Origin: CAWBCR01 sp963787375
Lineage (GTDB): Bacteria; Chloroflexota; Anaerolineae; Aggregatilineales; UBA3940
Direction of reading: 5' to 3'
Assembly (NCBI GenBank): GCA_963787375.1
Contig: CAWBCR010000013.1
Coordinates: forward strand, 325,199-389,198
Length of the DNA stretch: 64,000 bases
Part shown: positions 53,543 to 63,793 of the stretch, piece by piece
Position numbering within the stretch: position 1 is the first letter of the stretch
How the letters are laid out: every line of letters begins with the position of its first letter
Position numbers and translations under genes: made by a program
Notes under the pieces: model-generated
Seen by the model: only the letters and a program-made list of their open reading frames with translations
What the model was told of the DNA's origin: nothing
Database searches by the model: none

Positions 53543-55926
53543 GATGCGAATTTCCAACTGAGCGGCTGCTGATGGCCATGGAGCGCGCGATAGACGTTTT
53601 CAGGGGTGAACGGCAGCGCGTAAATTCGCACCCCCGTTGCGTTATAGATGGCATTGGCGACCGCCGCCGCGACGCAGATTGCCGGCGCCTCGCCCACACC
53701 CTTGGCGCCCTTGGGGCCTTCTCCGTCCATGGTTTCGATGAAGGAGATGTCCATCTCCGGTATTTCCGGTGCGGTGACCAGCTTGTAGTCGCGGAAATTA
53801 GGATTGCGCATGGTGCCGTTCTCGACGATGAGGTTTTCGGTCAGCGCATAGCCCTGACCCATGACAATCCCGCCCTCGACCTGGCCTTCGATGCCCAGCC
53901 GGTTCAGGACACGTCCCACGTCATGCGCCCCCGTCACCTTGAGCAGCCGGACAATTCCCGTCTGCGTGTCGACCTCGACCTCGACGACCTGCGTTGCCCA
54001 GGCATAGGCGGCGGAAACGTCGCCTTTAAAGTCGCGATCCTGATGCACGCTCGGCGGCTCGTAGTAGAAAGTGGTCATCACCAGTTCGGCCTTGTCCGAG
54101 AAGTGCAGTGAGCGGATCAGCTTGCTGAGCTCGATGATCTTGTTGCCGCTGTCCTTCTCGACCACGAAACCGCCGGACAGGTCGAAGCCGTCCGCGGCAC
54201 TCCCGAACTTGGCCGCCGCGGCGGCCAGAATCTTTTCTTTGGCCTTGCGCGCGGCGCCGATCGCCGAATTCCCGGCGATGAAGGTCGTGCGCGACGCATG
54301 CACGCCGACGTCCCACGGCGTGATATCGGTATCGCTGTTGACGACAGAGACGCTCGAAAGCGGCATCCCCAGCTCCTCGCAAACCAGTTGTGCCAAGACC
54401 GTTTCCGAGCCCTGGCCGATTTCCGAGGCGCCGGTGATCAGCGTGAGATGGGCAAAGTCGTCGATCTTGAGAATCGTGCCGCAACCGTCTGATGGATAGA
54501 TCTTGGCGCCACCCCCGACATGCAGCATCGAAGCCATGCCGGTGCCGCGTTTGACCGGATTTGGATCGTGCCATTGCGCTTGATAGCTGCGGCGCTTGGC
54601 CTGGTAGTCGCTGCGCGTCGCGGCTGTGCGCAAACAGTCCTGGAATCCGCAGGACTTGAATTGCATGCCCTGCGCGGTGACTTCGCCCGGGGCTTGCGCA
54701 TTCTTGAGGCGGAACTCGAGCGGGTCCATGCCGATCGCGTCCGCCAACTTGTCCATGTGGGCTTCCACGGCAAAGGTCGCTTGCAGGTTGCCGTAGCCGC
54801 GGAACGATCCGGCATAGGGGTTATTGGTGTAGACGGCGCGCGTATGGTAGGCGCAATTCGGCACGCGATAGAGCGAGGAAAAAGTCTGCATCATGACGAA
54901 GGGCGTGGTCGCGCCCCATGACGTATAGGCGCCGTTGTCGTGCACGGTTTCGACCGCTCGGAAGGTGAGGGTGCCGTCCTTTCGGCAACCCGAGCGCAGC
55001 TTGAGCAATACCGGCTGGCGCGTCGGCGAGGCAATGAACTCCTCCTCGCGCGTAAACACCAGCTTCACCGGCCGCTTGGTGATCTTGGCCAGGAAGATCG
55101 CGATCGGTTCGAACGGGTAGATGTCGAGCTTCGAGCCGAAGCCGCCGCCGATCGGCGGTTGAATGATACGGACTCGACCGGGATCGATGTTGAGCTGCTC
55201 GGCGAATTCGCGTTTGTGCAGAAACGGAACCTGGGTATTGGAATAAAGCAGCAGGCTCCCGCTGGGGTCGAATTCCGCGATCACGCCCGACACGCCCATG
55301 CAGCAATGCGTGACGTAGTGCAGCTGGAACATATCCTCAACGACGACGTCGGATTGCGCTTCGCCCTGCGCCGCGTCGCCCTGGTTATAAGCGAACGTCA
55401 TCGCGACGTTGTCGGCCGACCGCTTGTGCAGGATCTCGGTCTTGCCGTCGGGTGCGGTCCAGGTCAGATCCTCGTCGTGCAAAATCGGCGCATCCGGCTT
55501 CAGCGCCGCTTCGGCGTCCGCCACGACCGGCAGTTTTTGGTATTCGACCTTGATCAGCTTCAGCGCGGCTTCGGCGATTTCCTCGCTGTCGGCGGCCACC
55601 GCCGCGATCTCGTCGCGCGGGCTGCGCACGTGGTCGCGCTTGAGCGGGAGATGGTCCTTGGCGACGCCAATGGGCCGCTGCCACGGCACGTCGGCGGCGG
55701 TGATGACCGCGTGCACGCCGCGCAACGCCTTGGCCGCAGTCGTATCGATCGACAGAATCCGGGCATGCACCTCGGCCGAGCGCAAAATCTTGGCGTGCAA
55801 TTGTCCGGGAAGATTGATGTCCTGGATGTAGCGCGTATTGCCGCTCGCCTTATCCGGCGCGTCCATCTTCGGAACGCGTTTGCCGATGAGCGTCTCAGCG
55901 GTACGAGGCTTCACAATCGCGTCCAT
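53539..55926 (-). CDS. Molybdenum hydroxylase, large molybdopterin-binding subunit (xanthine dehydrogenase family)
   Basis: The start at 55926 follows AGGGAGG. The 795-residue protein is clean and complete: IGKRVPKMDAPDKASGNTRY, IQPPIGGGFGSKLDIYPFEP (molybdopterin loop), GSFRGYGNLQATFAVEAHMD, VLAQLVCEELGMPLSSVSVV, and GVGEAPAICVAAAVANAIYN, whose Glu after GVGE fits the active-site base of the family. Such subunits hydroxylate carbon next to ring N or aldehydes, with water as the oxygen source. The Fe-S subunit gene ends 10 bases upstream. Confidence 0.92.
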   Translation of the reverse strand: MDAIVKPRTAETLIGKRVPKMDAPDKASGNTRYIQDINLPGQLHAKILRSAEVHARILSIDTTAAKALRGVHAVITAADVPWQRPIGVAKDHLPLKRDHVRSPRDEIAAVAADSEEIAEAALKLIKVEYQKLPVVADAEAALKPDAPILHDEDLTWTAPDGKTEILHKRSADNVAMTFAYNQGDAAQGEAQSDVVVEDMFQLHYVTHCCMGVSGVIAEFDPSGSLLLYSNTQVPFLHKREFAEQLNIDPGRVRIIQPPIGGGFGSKLDIYPFEPIAIFLAKITKRPVKLVFTREEEFIASPTRQPVLLKLRSGCRKDGTLTFRAVETVHDNGAYTSWGATTPFVMMQTFSSLYRVPNCAYHTRAVYTNNPYAGSFRGYGNLQATFAVEAHMDKLADAIGMDPLEFRLKNAQAPGEVTAQGMQFKSCGFQDCLRTAATRSDYQAKRRSYQAQWHDPNPVKRGTGMASMLHVGGGAKIYPSDGCGTILKIDDFAHLTLITGASEIGQGSETVLAQLVCEELGMPLSSVSVVNSDTDITPWDVGVHASRTTFIAGNSAIGAARKAKEKILAAAAAKFGSAADGFDLSGGFVVEKDSGNKIIELSKLIRSLHFSDKAELVMTTFYYEPPSVHQDRDFKGDVSAAYAWATQVVEVEVDTQTGIVRLLKVTGAHDVGRVLNRLGIEGQVEGGIVMGQGYALTENLIVENGTMRNPNFRDYKLVTAPEIPEMDISFIETMDGEGPKGAKGVGEAPAICVAAAVANAIYNATGVRIYALPFTPENVYRALHGHQQPLSWKFAS

Positions 55927-55936
55927 GTCTGCCTCC

Positions 55937-56422
55937 CTATGCCGCGTCGACTTTTTCGTCGACTTTAGCGTCGGCGATAGCATCGACGATCTTCTTGTAA
56001 CCCGTGCAGCGGCAAAGATTTCCCTCGATGCCGCGCTTGATCTCGTCGCGGTCCGCGTGCGGATGCGTCTCGAGAAAATGGCTTGCCTGCACCATCAGAC
56101 CGGGCGTGCAGAAGCCGCATTGCACGGCGCCGTTTTCGGTGAAGCTGTTTCTCAGCGCCTCGCCGAGCGGGCTTGCGACCAGGCCTTCGATGGTCATCAG
56201 CTCGCGTCCATCGCAGTCGACCGCGAACATCAGGCAGGAATTCACCGTCTGTCCGTCGACGCGGATCGTGCAGGCCCCGCACTCGCCTTCGCCGCAGGCA
56301 TATTTGGTGCCAGTCAGGTCGATACGGTCGCGCAGCATCTCCAGCGCGCTCATCGCTGGCGAGACGCCGACGCATCGCTCGACGCCATTCAGCTTGAACG
56401 TGATGTCAATGGTCGCGGACAT
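55937..56422 (-). CDS. Molybdenum hydroxylase, [2Fe-2S] subunit
   Basis: The 161-residue protein has the plant-type ferredoxin cluster CGEGECGACT preceded by DLTGTKYA (about residue 40), and the second cluster signatures CGFCTPG and CRCTGY. This matches CoxS/XdhC-type small subunits. It passes electrons between the molybdenum centre and FAD. Its start overlaps the 3' end of the FAD subunit by about 17 bases. Confidence 0.94.
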   Translation of the reverse strand: MSATIDITFKLNGVERCVGVSPAMSALEMLRDRIDLTGTKYACGEGECGACTIRVDGQTVNSCLMFAVDCDGRELMTIEGLVASPLGEALRNSFTENGAVQCGFCTPGLMVQASHFLETHPHADRDEIKRGIEGNLCRCTGYKKIVDAIADAKVDEKVDAA

Positions 56423-57270
56423 GAGACAGCATCCTTCGTAGCATGTTCTGAACGAGCTCGCGCCGATACCAATCGGACCCGCGGAAGTCGCTGATCGGGT
56501 GAACGTCGTTAAGGCCGCCGTGGCCGCCGCTTCGATGGTCGCTTCATCGAGCGTCTTGCCTTCGAGCGCGGCCTCGGTATGCGGACCCGGATCGGGGTCG
56601 GCGCCACCGCGCCAAACGAAACACGCACTTGGCTCAGCTTCTTGCCGGCGCGCACCGCGGCGAGCCCAATCGGCGATCATGGAAATATCGAGAGCCGGGC
56701 GGGTGCCGAACTTGAAGAATTCGCTGACGAAGCCGGCCGGCGGCAGCGGAATTTCGACGCCGGTCACCAGCTCATTGGCCGCGCGCTTGGTCTTGCCCGG
56801 CGCAACAAAAAACTCCGCGAGCGGCATGGTGCGGGTTTCGAGCGATCCGTTCGGCTTGCTCGCCAACACCACCTTGGCATCGAGCGCGATCATCGGCACC
56901 AAGGTGTCGCCGGCCGGCGGAGCATTGCAGATATTGCCGCCAATGGTGGCGGCGTTGCGGATCTGGTCGCTGGCGAAATGATCGCAGGCTTGCCACAGCG
57001 CATTGAAGCGTTCGCGCACCAGCGTGCTGGTGTAGAGCTCGGTGACGTGGTCAAGGCGCCGATGCGGACGGAGCCGTCGCTCTGCGCGATGCCGTGCAGC
57101 TCGGGGATGCGCTGATGTTCATCAGCGTCGGCTGGAATTTGAGCTTGCCGGTCTTCGATTGCGGCATCAGGTCGGTGCCGCCGGCGAGAATGGTGACGTT
57201 GGCCGCGCGCAAGATTTCGGCGGCTTCGTCGAGGGATCGTGGTGCGGCATAGCTCGTGAATGTCGGACAT
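56406..57270 (-). CDS. Molybdenum hydroxylase, FAD-binding subunit (frameshifted)
   Basis: ATG at 57270 is preceded by GAGG. The pieces YAAPRSLDEAAEILRAANVT, ILAGGTDLMPQSKTGK and RNAATIGGNICNAPPAGDT (the FAD-pyrophosphate motifs) are in order. The end (DVHPISDFRGSDWYRREL) is recovered after a frame change at about 56505. Other breaks fall near 57240, 57115 and 57055. The subunit matches the CoxM/HcrB-type flavoproteins and completes the three-subunit hydroxylase. Confidence 0.85.
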
Positions 57271-57313
57271 TTGCATTTCCTCGCAGATCGACTGCTCGGG
57301 GACCGTGCTTGCA

Positions 57314-58453
57314 TCATGTCGGATATCTCTTTGGCGATGATCAGCTTAAGGATTTCGCTGGTCCCGCCGCCGATGAGCGTGAAGCGGACATCACGCAGAA
57401 AGCGCTGCGCCGGATACTCCATGGCAATAGCCGTAGGAAGCAAAGACGCGCGCCGCCTGGTCGCATACTTTGGCCGCGGTCTCGCTGGCGAACAGCTTGG
57501 CCATGGCCGCCTGCTTGTGGTGCGGCTTGTCGGCGTCGCGCAGCCAGGCGGCATAATAGACGAGGTGGGCGGCGGCCTCGAGCTCGGTCGCCATTTCCGC
57601 GAGCTTGCGCTGGATCGCCTGATAGCGGTTGATGGGCTTGCCGAACTGCTTGCGCTCCGCCGGCATAGCGCACGGCGGCATCGAGCGCGGCGCGGGCGAT
57701 GCCGTTCGCCATGGCGCCGGTGATGATACGGATCTCGGCGAGGATCTTGCGCAGATGGCTCTCGCCGTCGCCTTCGGCTTGCGACAGCCGGTGACTGTCC
57801 GGGCACGAAGCAATCGTTGAATGCGACTTCCGAGGTCGGCAGCGCCCATACGCCCATTTTTTCGATCGGGCGGCCGATGCCAGAGCCCTTGAAGTCCCGC
57901 TCGACCAGGAAAATCGTGAGCTTTTTCTCCTCGCCGGCTTTGGCGAACACGGTAAAGAAGTCGGCAAAGGGGGCCGAGGTCACCCAGGTCTTCTGGCCGT
58001 TGAGGATATAGCCGCCGTCGCTCTTGCGCGCCTGCGTGGCAGATGCCGTCAAGATCGCTGCCGGCATTAGGCTCGGTCATGCAGATGGCGCCGATCTTCT
58101 CGCCGCGCAGCGCCGGCTTGAACAGGCGTTCGCGAATGTCGGCATTGCCGAGCATGTGCAGGAACTTGGTGCCCATCAGCGACTGCATGGCGACGCAGCC
58201 GGCGACGCGACATCGAGCCGCGCGCGATCTCTTCCAGCGCCAGGCAGAATTCGATCAGCGCCAGCCCGGTGCCGCCGTCCGCTTCCGGATAGCGCATGCC
58301 GAACAGGCCGATTTCGGCCAGCTGGTCGAAAACCTCGCGCGGGAACGTGTGCGCGGCGTCGATGGCGGCCGCCTGCGGCGCGATGCGCTCGTCGCAAAAA
58401 CGCGCGAACGTCGCCTTGATCTCGCGTTGCTCCGGGCTAAGCTCAAAGTCCAT
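57314..58453 (-). CDS. Acyl-CoA dehydrogenase (frameshifted)
   Basis: ATG at 58453 starts MDFELSPEQREIKATFARFC. Downstream pieces are FPREVFDQLAEIGLFGMRYP, ADGGTGLALIEFCLALEEIA, ICMTEPNAGSDLDG, GQKTWVTSAPFADFFTVFAK and FTLIGGGTSEILKLIIAKEI, all standard. The catalytic Glu would lie in the C-terminal YPAQRFLRDVRFTLIGGG region or elsewhere depending on subfamily. Frames change about four times, and the 3' end (57314) is an estimate. It would carry out an oxidative step, passing electrons to ETF. Confidence 0.85.
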
Positions 58454-60115
58454 AGAGCTTTCTGCGCAGCCGTGCGGCGAAATGACCCCGTCGCGCACCT
58501 CTTCGCGCAGTTTGGCGCGATCGCGCTTGTGCGGATCGCCATAGCCGCCGCCACCGCCGGCCTCCTGGTGATAGATCGTGCCCTTTGGCACGTCGGCGAT
58601 CAGATCCTTGTTGCGCGGCACGACAACCTTGCCGTCCGGATAGGTCGAGGCGAATCGAGTTGAGCGTGCCGGAGCCGCCGCCGAACAATCCGAAAGCCGG
58701 TTCGAAGTCGCCGTCGCCGAAGGTCACGAATTGCGTGTTGTCCGAGCCGATTTCGAAGATCGTCTCGACGCCGAGGCCGCCGCGCCACTGGCCGGGACCG
58801 GCGGAGTCGCACAGATATTCGTGCTTGATGAGGCGATGCGGCGTCTGCTGCTCGAACATCTCATAGTCCTGGTCGAGTACGCCGCCGGATGCATCGATCA
58901 TGCCGATGTGGTCGTAGCCGTCGGTCCCCAGCATCGCGCCCGAGCCGCCTTTCAGGCCCATGAAGCCGATATCGACATATTTTTCGTTCTTCTGCGGATC
59001 GATGCCGGTCGTCAGCGAGCACAACAGATTGTTCCAGCCGGCGGTGACGCGCTCGGGCATCACCGGCGCCAGCGCGCGCTGGATCGCGTCGGCATTCGGC
59101 GGGCACAGGTGGTTGCCGAAGGTCGTCGCCTTCGGATAGCCGGCGTTGAGGATGGTGCCCTGGGGGATGACGATCTCGATCGGCTCGACCATGCCCTCAT
59201 TGTGCGGGATGTCAGGATTGATCATCTGCAGCAGCGTCAGGATCGTCGCCGACGCGCTCGAGGTGAACGTGCCATTGACGAAGCCGTTGCTCTGCGCGAT
59301 CGGTCCGCGAATAGTCGAACTTGATGCGCTTGTCCTCGACGGTGATGTCCACGCGCACCTTGAACTTCGAGCCTTCGTGGCGGCCGTCGTAATAGATGGA
59401 GCCTTCGCCGGAATAGGTGCCGTTCGGGATGGTCGCGATCTCGGCTTCCATCATCTTGCGCGTGGCATCGAACAGCGCGCTCTTGTGCGCCTCGAAATTC
59501 TTCGCGGCCGTATTTCTTCAGCAACTCCACCATGCGGCGGTCGCCGACGTGGCAGGCGCCCATCTGCGCCTTCATGTCGTGCTGCACGATATCGAAACGG
59601 ATATTGGCGAAGATCAGGTCCCAGACGTCCTTGCGCAGCTTGCCCTTCTCGTAGACCTTGACCGGCGGGATGCGCAGCGCCTCCTGCCAGACTTCGACCG
59701 CATTGGGATTATAGCCGCCGGCCACCGCGCCGCCGATGTCGGCCTGATGGCCCTTGACCGCGGTCCAGGCCACCAGCTCGTCCTCGAAGAAGACCGGCTT
59801 GTACACGGCGACGTCGTTGTTCTGGTTGCCGAGGGAGAACACGTCGTTGTGGAAGATGACGTCGCCGGGGTGAATGTCGTCGCCGAAATGGTTGCGTATA
59901 TATTTGCAAACCGGCGCCAGCGAGAAGGCCAGGATCGGCAGATTTTCCGTCTGCTCGAGCATGCGGCCCTCGGCGTCGTAGAGGCCGGTGACGTAGTCCT
60001 TCGCCTCGCACAGGATCGGCGAGCATGTCGTCTTCTGCACCGAGATCGACATTTCGTCGGTGATCGAGCGAAACGTGCGGGCATAGACGGAAAGCAGGAT
60101 CGGATCGATTTTCAT
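58443..60115 (-). CDS. Hydantoinase B/oxoprolinase-like subunit (frameshifted)
   Basis: ATG at 60115 overlaps the stop of the A subunit by four bases (ATGA). The N-terminus DPILLSVYARTFRSITDEMS, the central GDVIFHNDVFSLGNQNNDVA and VKGHQADIGG, and the C-terminal YEMFEQQTPHRLIKHEYLCD, GQWRGGLGVETIF and KGTIYHQEAGGGGGYGDPHK are diagnostic. A missing A in the run near 58465 hides the last codons. Restoring it gives EKLYGL and a stop overlapping the acyl-CoA dehydrogenase start by 11 bases. It would act with the A subunit in ATP-dependent lactam hydrolysis or carboxylation. Confidence 0.9.
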
Positions 60116-62243
60116 GCGCTGACCTCCGCTTCCTCGCGCGCAAGCAGCGATCGCACGAGGTCCTCGCGGCCCTTTCGATACAGGACAAACGAGCCGTAGC
60201 GGTCGACGACGCTATCGAAGCCGGCCGAAACAAATACCGCCGTGGTGACGGTCTCGATCAGCGCCGGGCCTTCGATCTGGTTGCCGTGGCGAAGGCGATG
60301 TCCGTCATAAGTCTGCACCGATTGAAACGAGTTCGTTTCCGGAATGTACATCCGGCGCCGGCCCTTGGCGGCGTGCGGCGGCGCTGCCGCGGTGATAGGT
60401 CTCCTCGGCATGATCGCGCTTGTCGGTTGCGCCGACGGCCTGCAGCCGCATGTTGATCAGCTCGATGGGCGTGCCATCCGTCTCCATCGAATAGCCGTAC
60501 AGCCGGTTGTGCTCGGCGTGGAAGATGCGGCCGATGGCGGCCATATCGCGCCGCTCGATCGCCGGCCACGGCACGTCGAAGGACACCTCATGGTACTGCT
60601 TCACATAGCGGCAATCGAGGCGCACGCCATATCGGCGCTGCGCGGCCGGGATGCGCTCCTCCGCCAAAACCTGCTCGCCCTCGCTGCGCATCTCTTCGAG
60701 CATGGCCGCAAGCGCGCTGCCAATCGAGCGCATCCAGCCGCGCCACAAAGGTGCGCATGAAATCGTGCTTCAGCTCGGAGAGCAGCATGCCGAAGGCGCA
60801 CAGCACCGATGCCGATTCGGCACGACCTGCAGCGGAATTTCCAGCTCGTTGCAGATCAGGCAGGAATGCATCGGCCCGGCGCCGCCGGCGGCGACGAACG
60901 GGAACTCGCGCGGATCGTAGCCGCGCTTGATGGTCACTTCGCGCACGCCCTGCGCCATGTTGTTGCAGGCGACGCGATACATGCCGGCGGCCGCCGCTTC
61001 GACGGAGAGGCCCATCGGCTTGGCGATGTTGGTTTCGATGGCGCGCGCGGCGGCGCCGACGTCGAGTTGCATTTTGGCGCCGGCGAAATAGTCCGGGTCG
61101 AGATAGCCGAGGACAAGATTGGCGTCCGTCGTCGTGGGCTGCGTTCCGCCCTTGCCATAGCAAGCGGGTCCCGGATCGGCGCCGGCGCTTTGCGGCCCCA
61201 TCCGCAACAGCCCGCCGTCGTCGAGCCAGGCGATCGAGCCGCCGCCGGCGCCGATCGTGTGGATATCCAACATCGGCAGCGCGATCTTATGACGGGAGAT
61301 TTCGCCGTCGGTCACCGTTGCCGGGGTGCGGATCGCAACGCGACGCCTCGAAGCTCGTGCCGCCCATGTCGGTGGTGATGCAGCGATCGGTTCCCAGCGC
61401 GCGCGCGTAGAACAGACCGGCGCCGGGTCCGCCGGCCGGTCCGGATAGCAGCGTCAGCGCCGCCTTTTCGCGCGCGACTTGCGGCGACATGACCCCGCCG
61501 TTCGACTGCATGATCAACAACACGCCGTCGAAGCCGGCCTCCTTCAAGGTCGTCACCAGCCGGTAGAGATAGTGGTTGAGCTTGGGGCCGACATAGGAAT
61601 TGAGCACTGTCGTGCTGACGCGCTCATAGAAACGGATCGTCGGCAAAAGCCTGGTCGACGCGGTCAAATAGGCGTCGGGCAGCTCCTTGCGAACCAGATC
61701 TTCGGCCGCCCGCTCATGCGCGGGGTTGGCGAAGGCGTTCATGAAGCAGATCGATATTGCCTCGATCTTTTCGCTCTTGCAGAGGTCGATGGCCCGCCGG
61801 ACATCCTCCAGCGAGAGCGGCGTGACCTCGGCGCCGTTTCGATCCAGCCGACCGCCGATACCGAGGCGCAGATGGCGAGGAACGAGCGGCTTCACATTGG
61901 TGTAGCGGTTGTCGTATTGCCGCTCGCGAATGCCGCGCCGCATCTCCAGTGCGTCGCGTACCCCGCTGGTGGTCAGCAGCGCCGAGCGCGCGCCGGTGTG
62001 CGTGAGCGTAGTATTGGTGGCCACCGTCGTCCCGTGCACGATGGTGTCGATCGAGGCCATGAATTCCCGGAAATTCGCCTGCGGCATCAGCTTCGGCGCG
62101 ATTTCCTTCAGGCCCGCCAAGACGGCGATCGACGGGTCGTCGGGCGTCGACAGGACCTTGTGAATCAAGGTCTCGCGGTCGGCTCCGGAGACGATGAAGT
62201 CGGTGAAGGTTCCCCCGACGTCGATGCCGATCTTCAAACTCAT
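60112..62243 (-). CDS. Hydantoinase A/oxoprolinase-like ATP-binding subunit (frameshifted 3' part)
   Basis: The start at 62243 follows GGAGCGGGC. MSLKIGIDVGGTFTDFIVSG carries the phosphate-1 loop of the actin-like ATPase fold. Then follow HGTTVATNTTLTHTGARSAL, GVLLIMQSNGGVMSPQVARE, LLSGPAGGPGAGLFYARALG and TTDMGGTSFE (phosphate-2). Past a break at about 61330 come IHTIGAGGGSIAWLDDGG and GPQSAGADPGPACYGKGGTQ. Further breaks at about 60780 and 60400 precede the normal C-terminus. The family includes N-methylhydantoinase, 5-oxoprolinase, acetone/acetophenone carboxylase and oxindole hydrolases. Confidence 0.9.
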
Positions 62244-62261
62244 GCCCGCTCCTGTTCAGAC

Positions 62262-63785
62262 CTATACGCCGGCCGTGGCGCTGACCGCCTTGACCAATTC
62301 CGCTCGCATCACTTTCCCCAGCGCCGTGCGCGGAAATCCTTTCGCAAAGCGAATTTCACGCGGATGCTTGAAGCGCGCGATGCGGTCCTCAAGCAACGCC
62401 AGCACATCGGCCTCGCTGATTTGCGCATCCGGTTGCAAAATGACAAAGGCCACCACGGCCTCGCCCCAGCGCTCGTCCGGGCGGCCGACAACGCAGGCCT
62501 CGAGAATGGCCGGACACTCCAGCAGAATATTTTCGATCTCGGCCGGATAGATATTTTCGCCGCCGGAAACGATCATATCCGTCTTGCGCGAGACGACGGT
62601 GAGATAGCCTTCGTCGTCGAAGTGACCGATGTCGTTGGAATGATACCAGCCGTCGCGGAAGGCCTCGGCGCTCGCTGCCGGCGCGTTCCAGTAGCCGCGG
62701 CTGACATTCGGCCCGCGCACGACGATCTCGCCGTCTTCGCCGGCGGGCAGGTCGTTGTCATCGGCGTCGACGACGCGCACCTCGCAATGCAGCGCCGGCA
62801 GCCCGGCCGAGCCCGCTTTGCGGTCGGCGTTCTCGGCGCGCACATAGGTCGCGATCGGACAGGTCTCGGTCGAGCCGTAGACCTGGATCAGCCGCAGCCC
62901 GCGCGCGATGATTTTGCGGGTGAAGGATTTCGACACGATGGTCGAGCCGGTCGAGATCACGCGCAGGCTCGACAAGTCGGCGTCGCGCCAGCGCGGCTGA
63001 TCCATCATCGCCGTGAGCTGGGCCGGAACCAGCACCGTCAGCGTGATGCGTTCACGCTCAATCGCGTCAATCGCCGCCAGCGGATCGAACTGTTCGTGCA
63101 AATAGAGGCTGGCACCCGCGTGGAATGCCGGCAAGGTCAGAATGTTCAGCCCACCGACGTGGAACAGGGGAAGCGTGGTCAGCACCCGATCGGCGCTCGT
63201 CAGATCGTGCATGTGCATGCTGTTGAGCACGTTCCAGAACAACGCGTTTTGCGTATGCACGACGCCTTTCGGCACGCCGGTCGAGCCGGACGTGTAGCAA
63301 AGCAGCAGGGGGTCTTCGAGGGAGGCCGCGGCCGGCGCGGCCGGTTGCATTCCCGGCGCGGCATCGAGCTCGTTCCAAGCAGCCCAGCCGCCAGGCGTAT
63401 CGCCCAGGGTCGTCCAGATCGTGTCGGGATGTTCGTCGCGCAGCGACTGCGCGCGTGGCGTGAGGCCTGCGTCAACCAGGACCGCGCGCGGCGAGCAATC
63501 GGCGAGAACGCGGAGGTGCTCCGGCTCGGCATGGCGCCAGTTGAGCGGAACCACCATTGCGCCGCAGCGTGCGCAAGCGAAAAGCATGGAGAGGAATTCC
63601 GGACGATTGCGCCCAAGGAAGGCGACGACGTCGCCGCGGCCGATGCCGAGCGCGGCCAGCCGGCGGCCGGTCTGCTGCACGTCTTCGGCGAAGCCAGCAT
63701 AGGTAATATCGCGACCGGCGAATTGGATGGCGAGCTTGTCCGGCGTGAACGCCGCCGACCGCTCTATCCAATGTGCCAGATCCAT
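62262..63785 (-). CDS. AMP-forming acyl-CoA synthetase/ligase
   Basis: The 507-residue protein has CYTSGSTGVPKGVVHTQNAL (P-loop-like ATP motif), TLPLFHVGGLNIL and YGSTETCPI. The adenylation hinge HSNDIGHFDDEGYLTVVSRK is followed by TDMIVSGGENIYPAEIENIL, and FPRTALGKVMRAEL carries the C-terminal catalytic Lys. The substrate cannot be read from sequence; context suggests an aromatic or fatty acid. ATG at 63785 is preceded by AGGGGC and lies eight bases after the thiolase stop. Confidence 0.93.
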   Translation of the reverse strand: MDLAHWIERSAAFTPDKLAIQFAGRDITYAGFAEDVQQTGRRLAALGIGRGDVVAFLGRNRPEFLSMLFACARCGAMVVPLNWRHAEPEHLRVLADCSPRAVLVDAGLTPRAQSLRDEHPDTIWTTLGDTPGGWAAWNELDAAPGMQPAAPAAASLEDPLLLCYTSGSTGVPKGVVHTQNALFWNVLNSMHMHDLTSADRVLTTLPLFHVGGLNILTLPAFHAGASLYLHEQFDPLAAIDAIERERITLTVLVPAQLTAMMDQPRWRDADLSSLRVISTGSTIVSKSFTRKIIARGLRLIQVYGSTETCPIATYVRAENADRKAGSAGLPALHCEVRVVDADDNDLPAGEDGEIVVRGPNVSRGYWNAPAASAEAFRDGWYHSNDIGHFDDEGYLTVVSRKTDMIVSGGENIYPAEIENILLECPAILEACVVGRPDERWGEAVVAFVILQPDAQISEADVLALLEDRIARFKHPREIRFAKGFPRTALGKVMRAELVKAVSATAGV

Positions 63786-63793
63786 GGGAGCCC

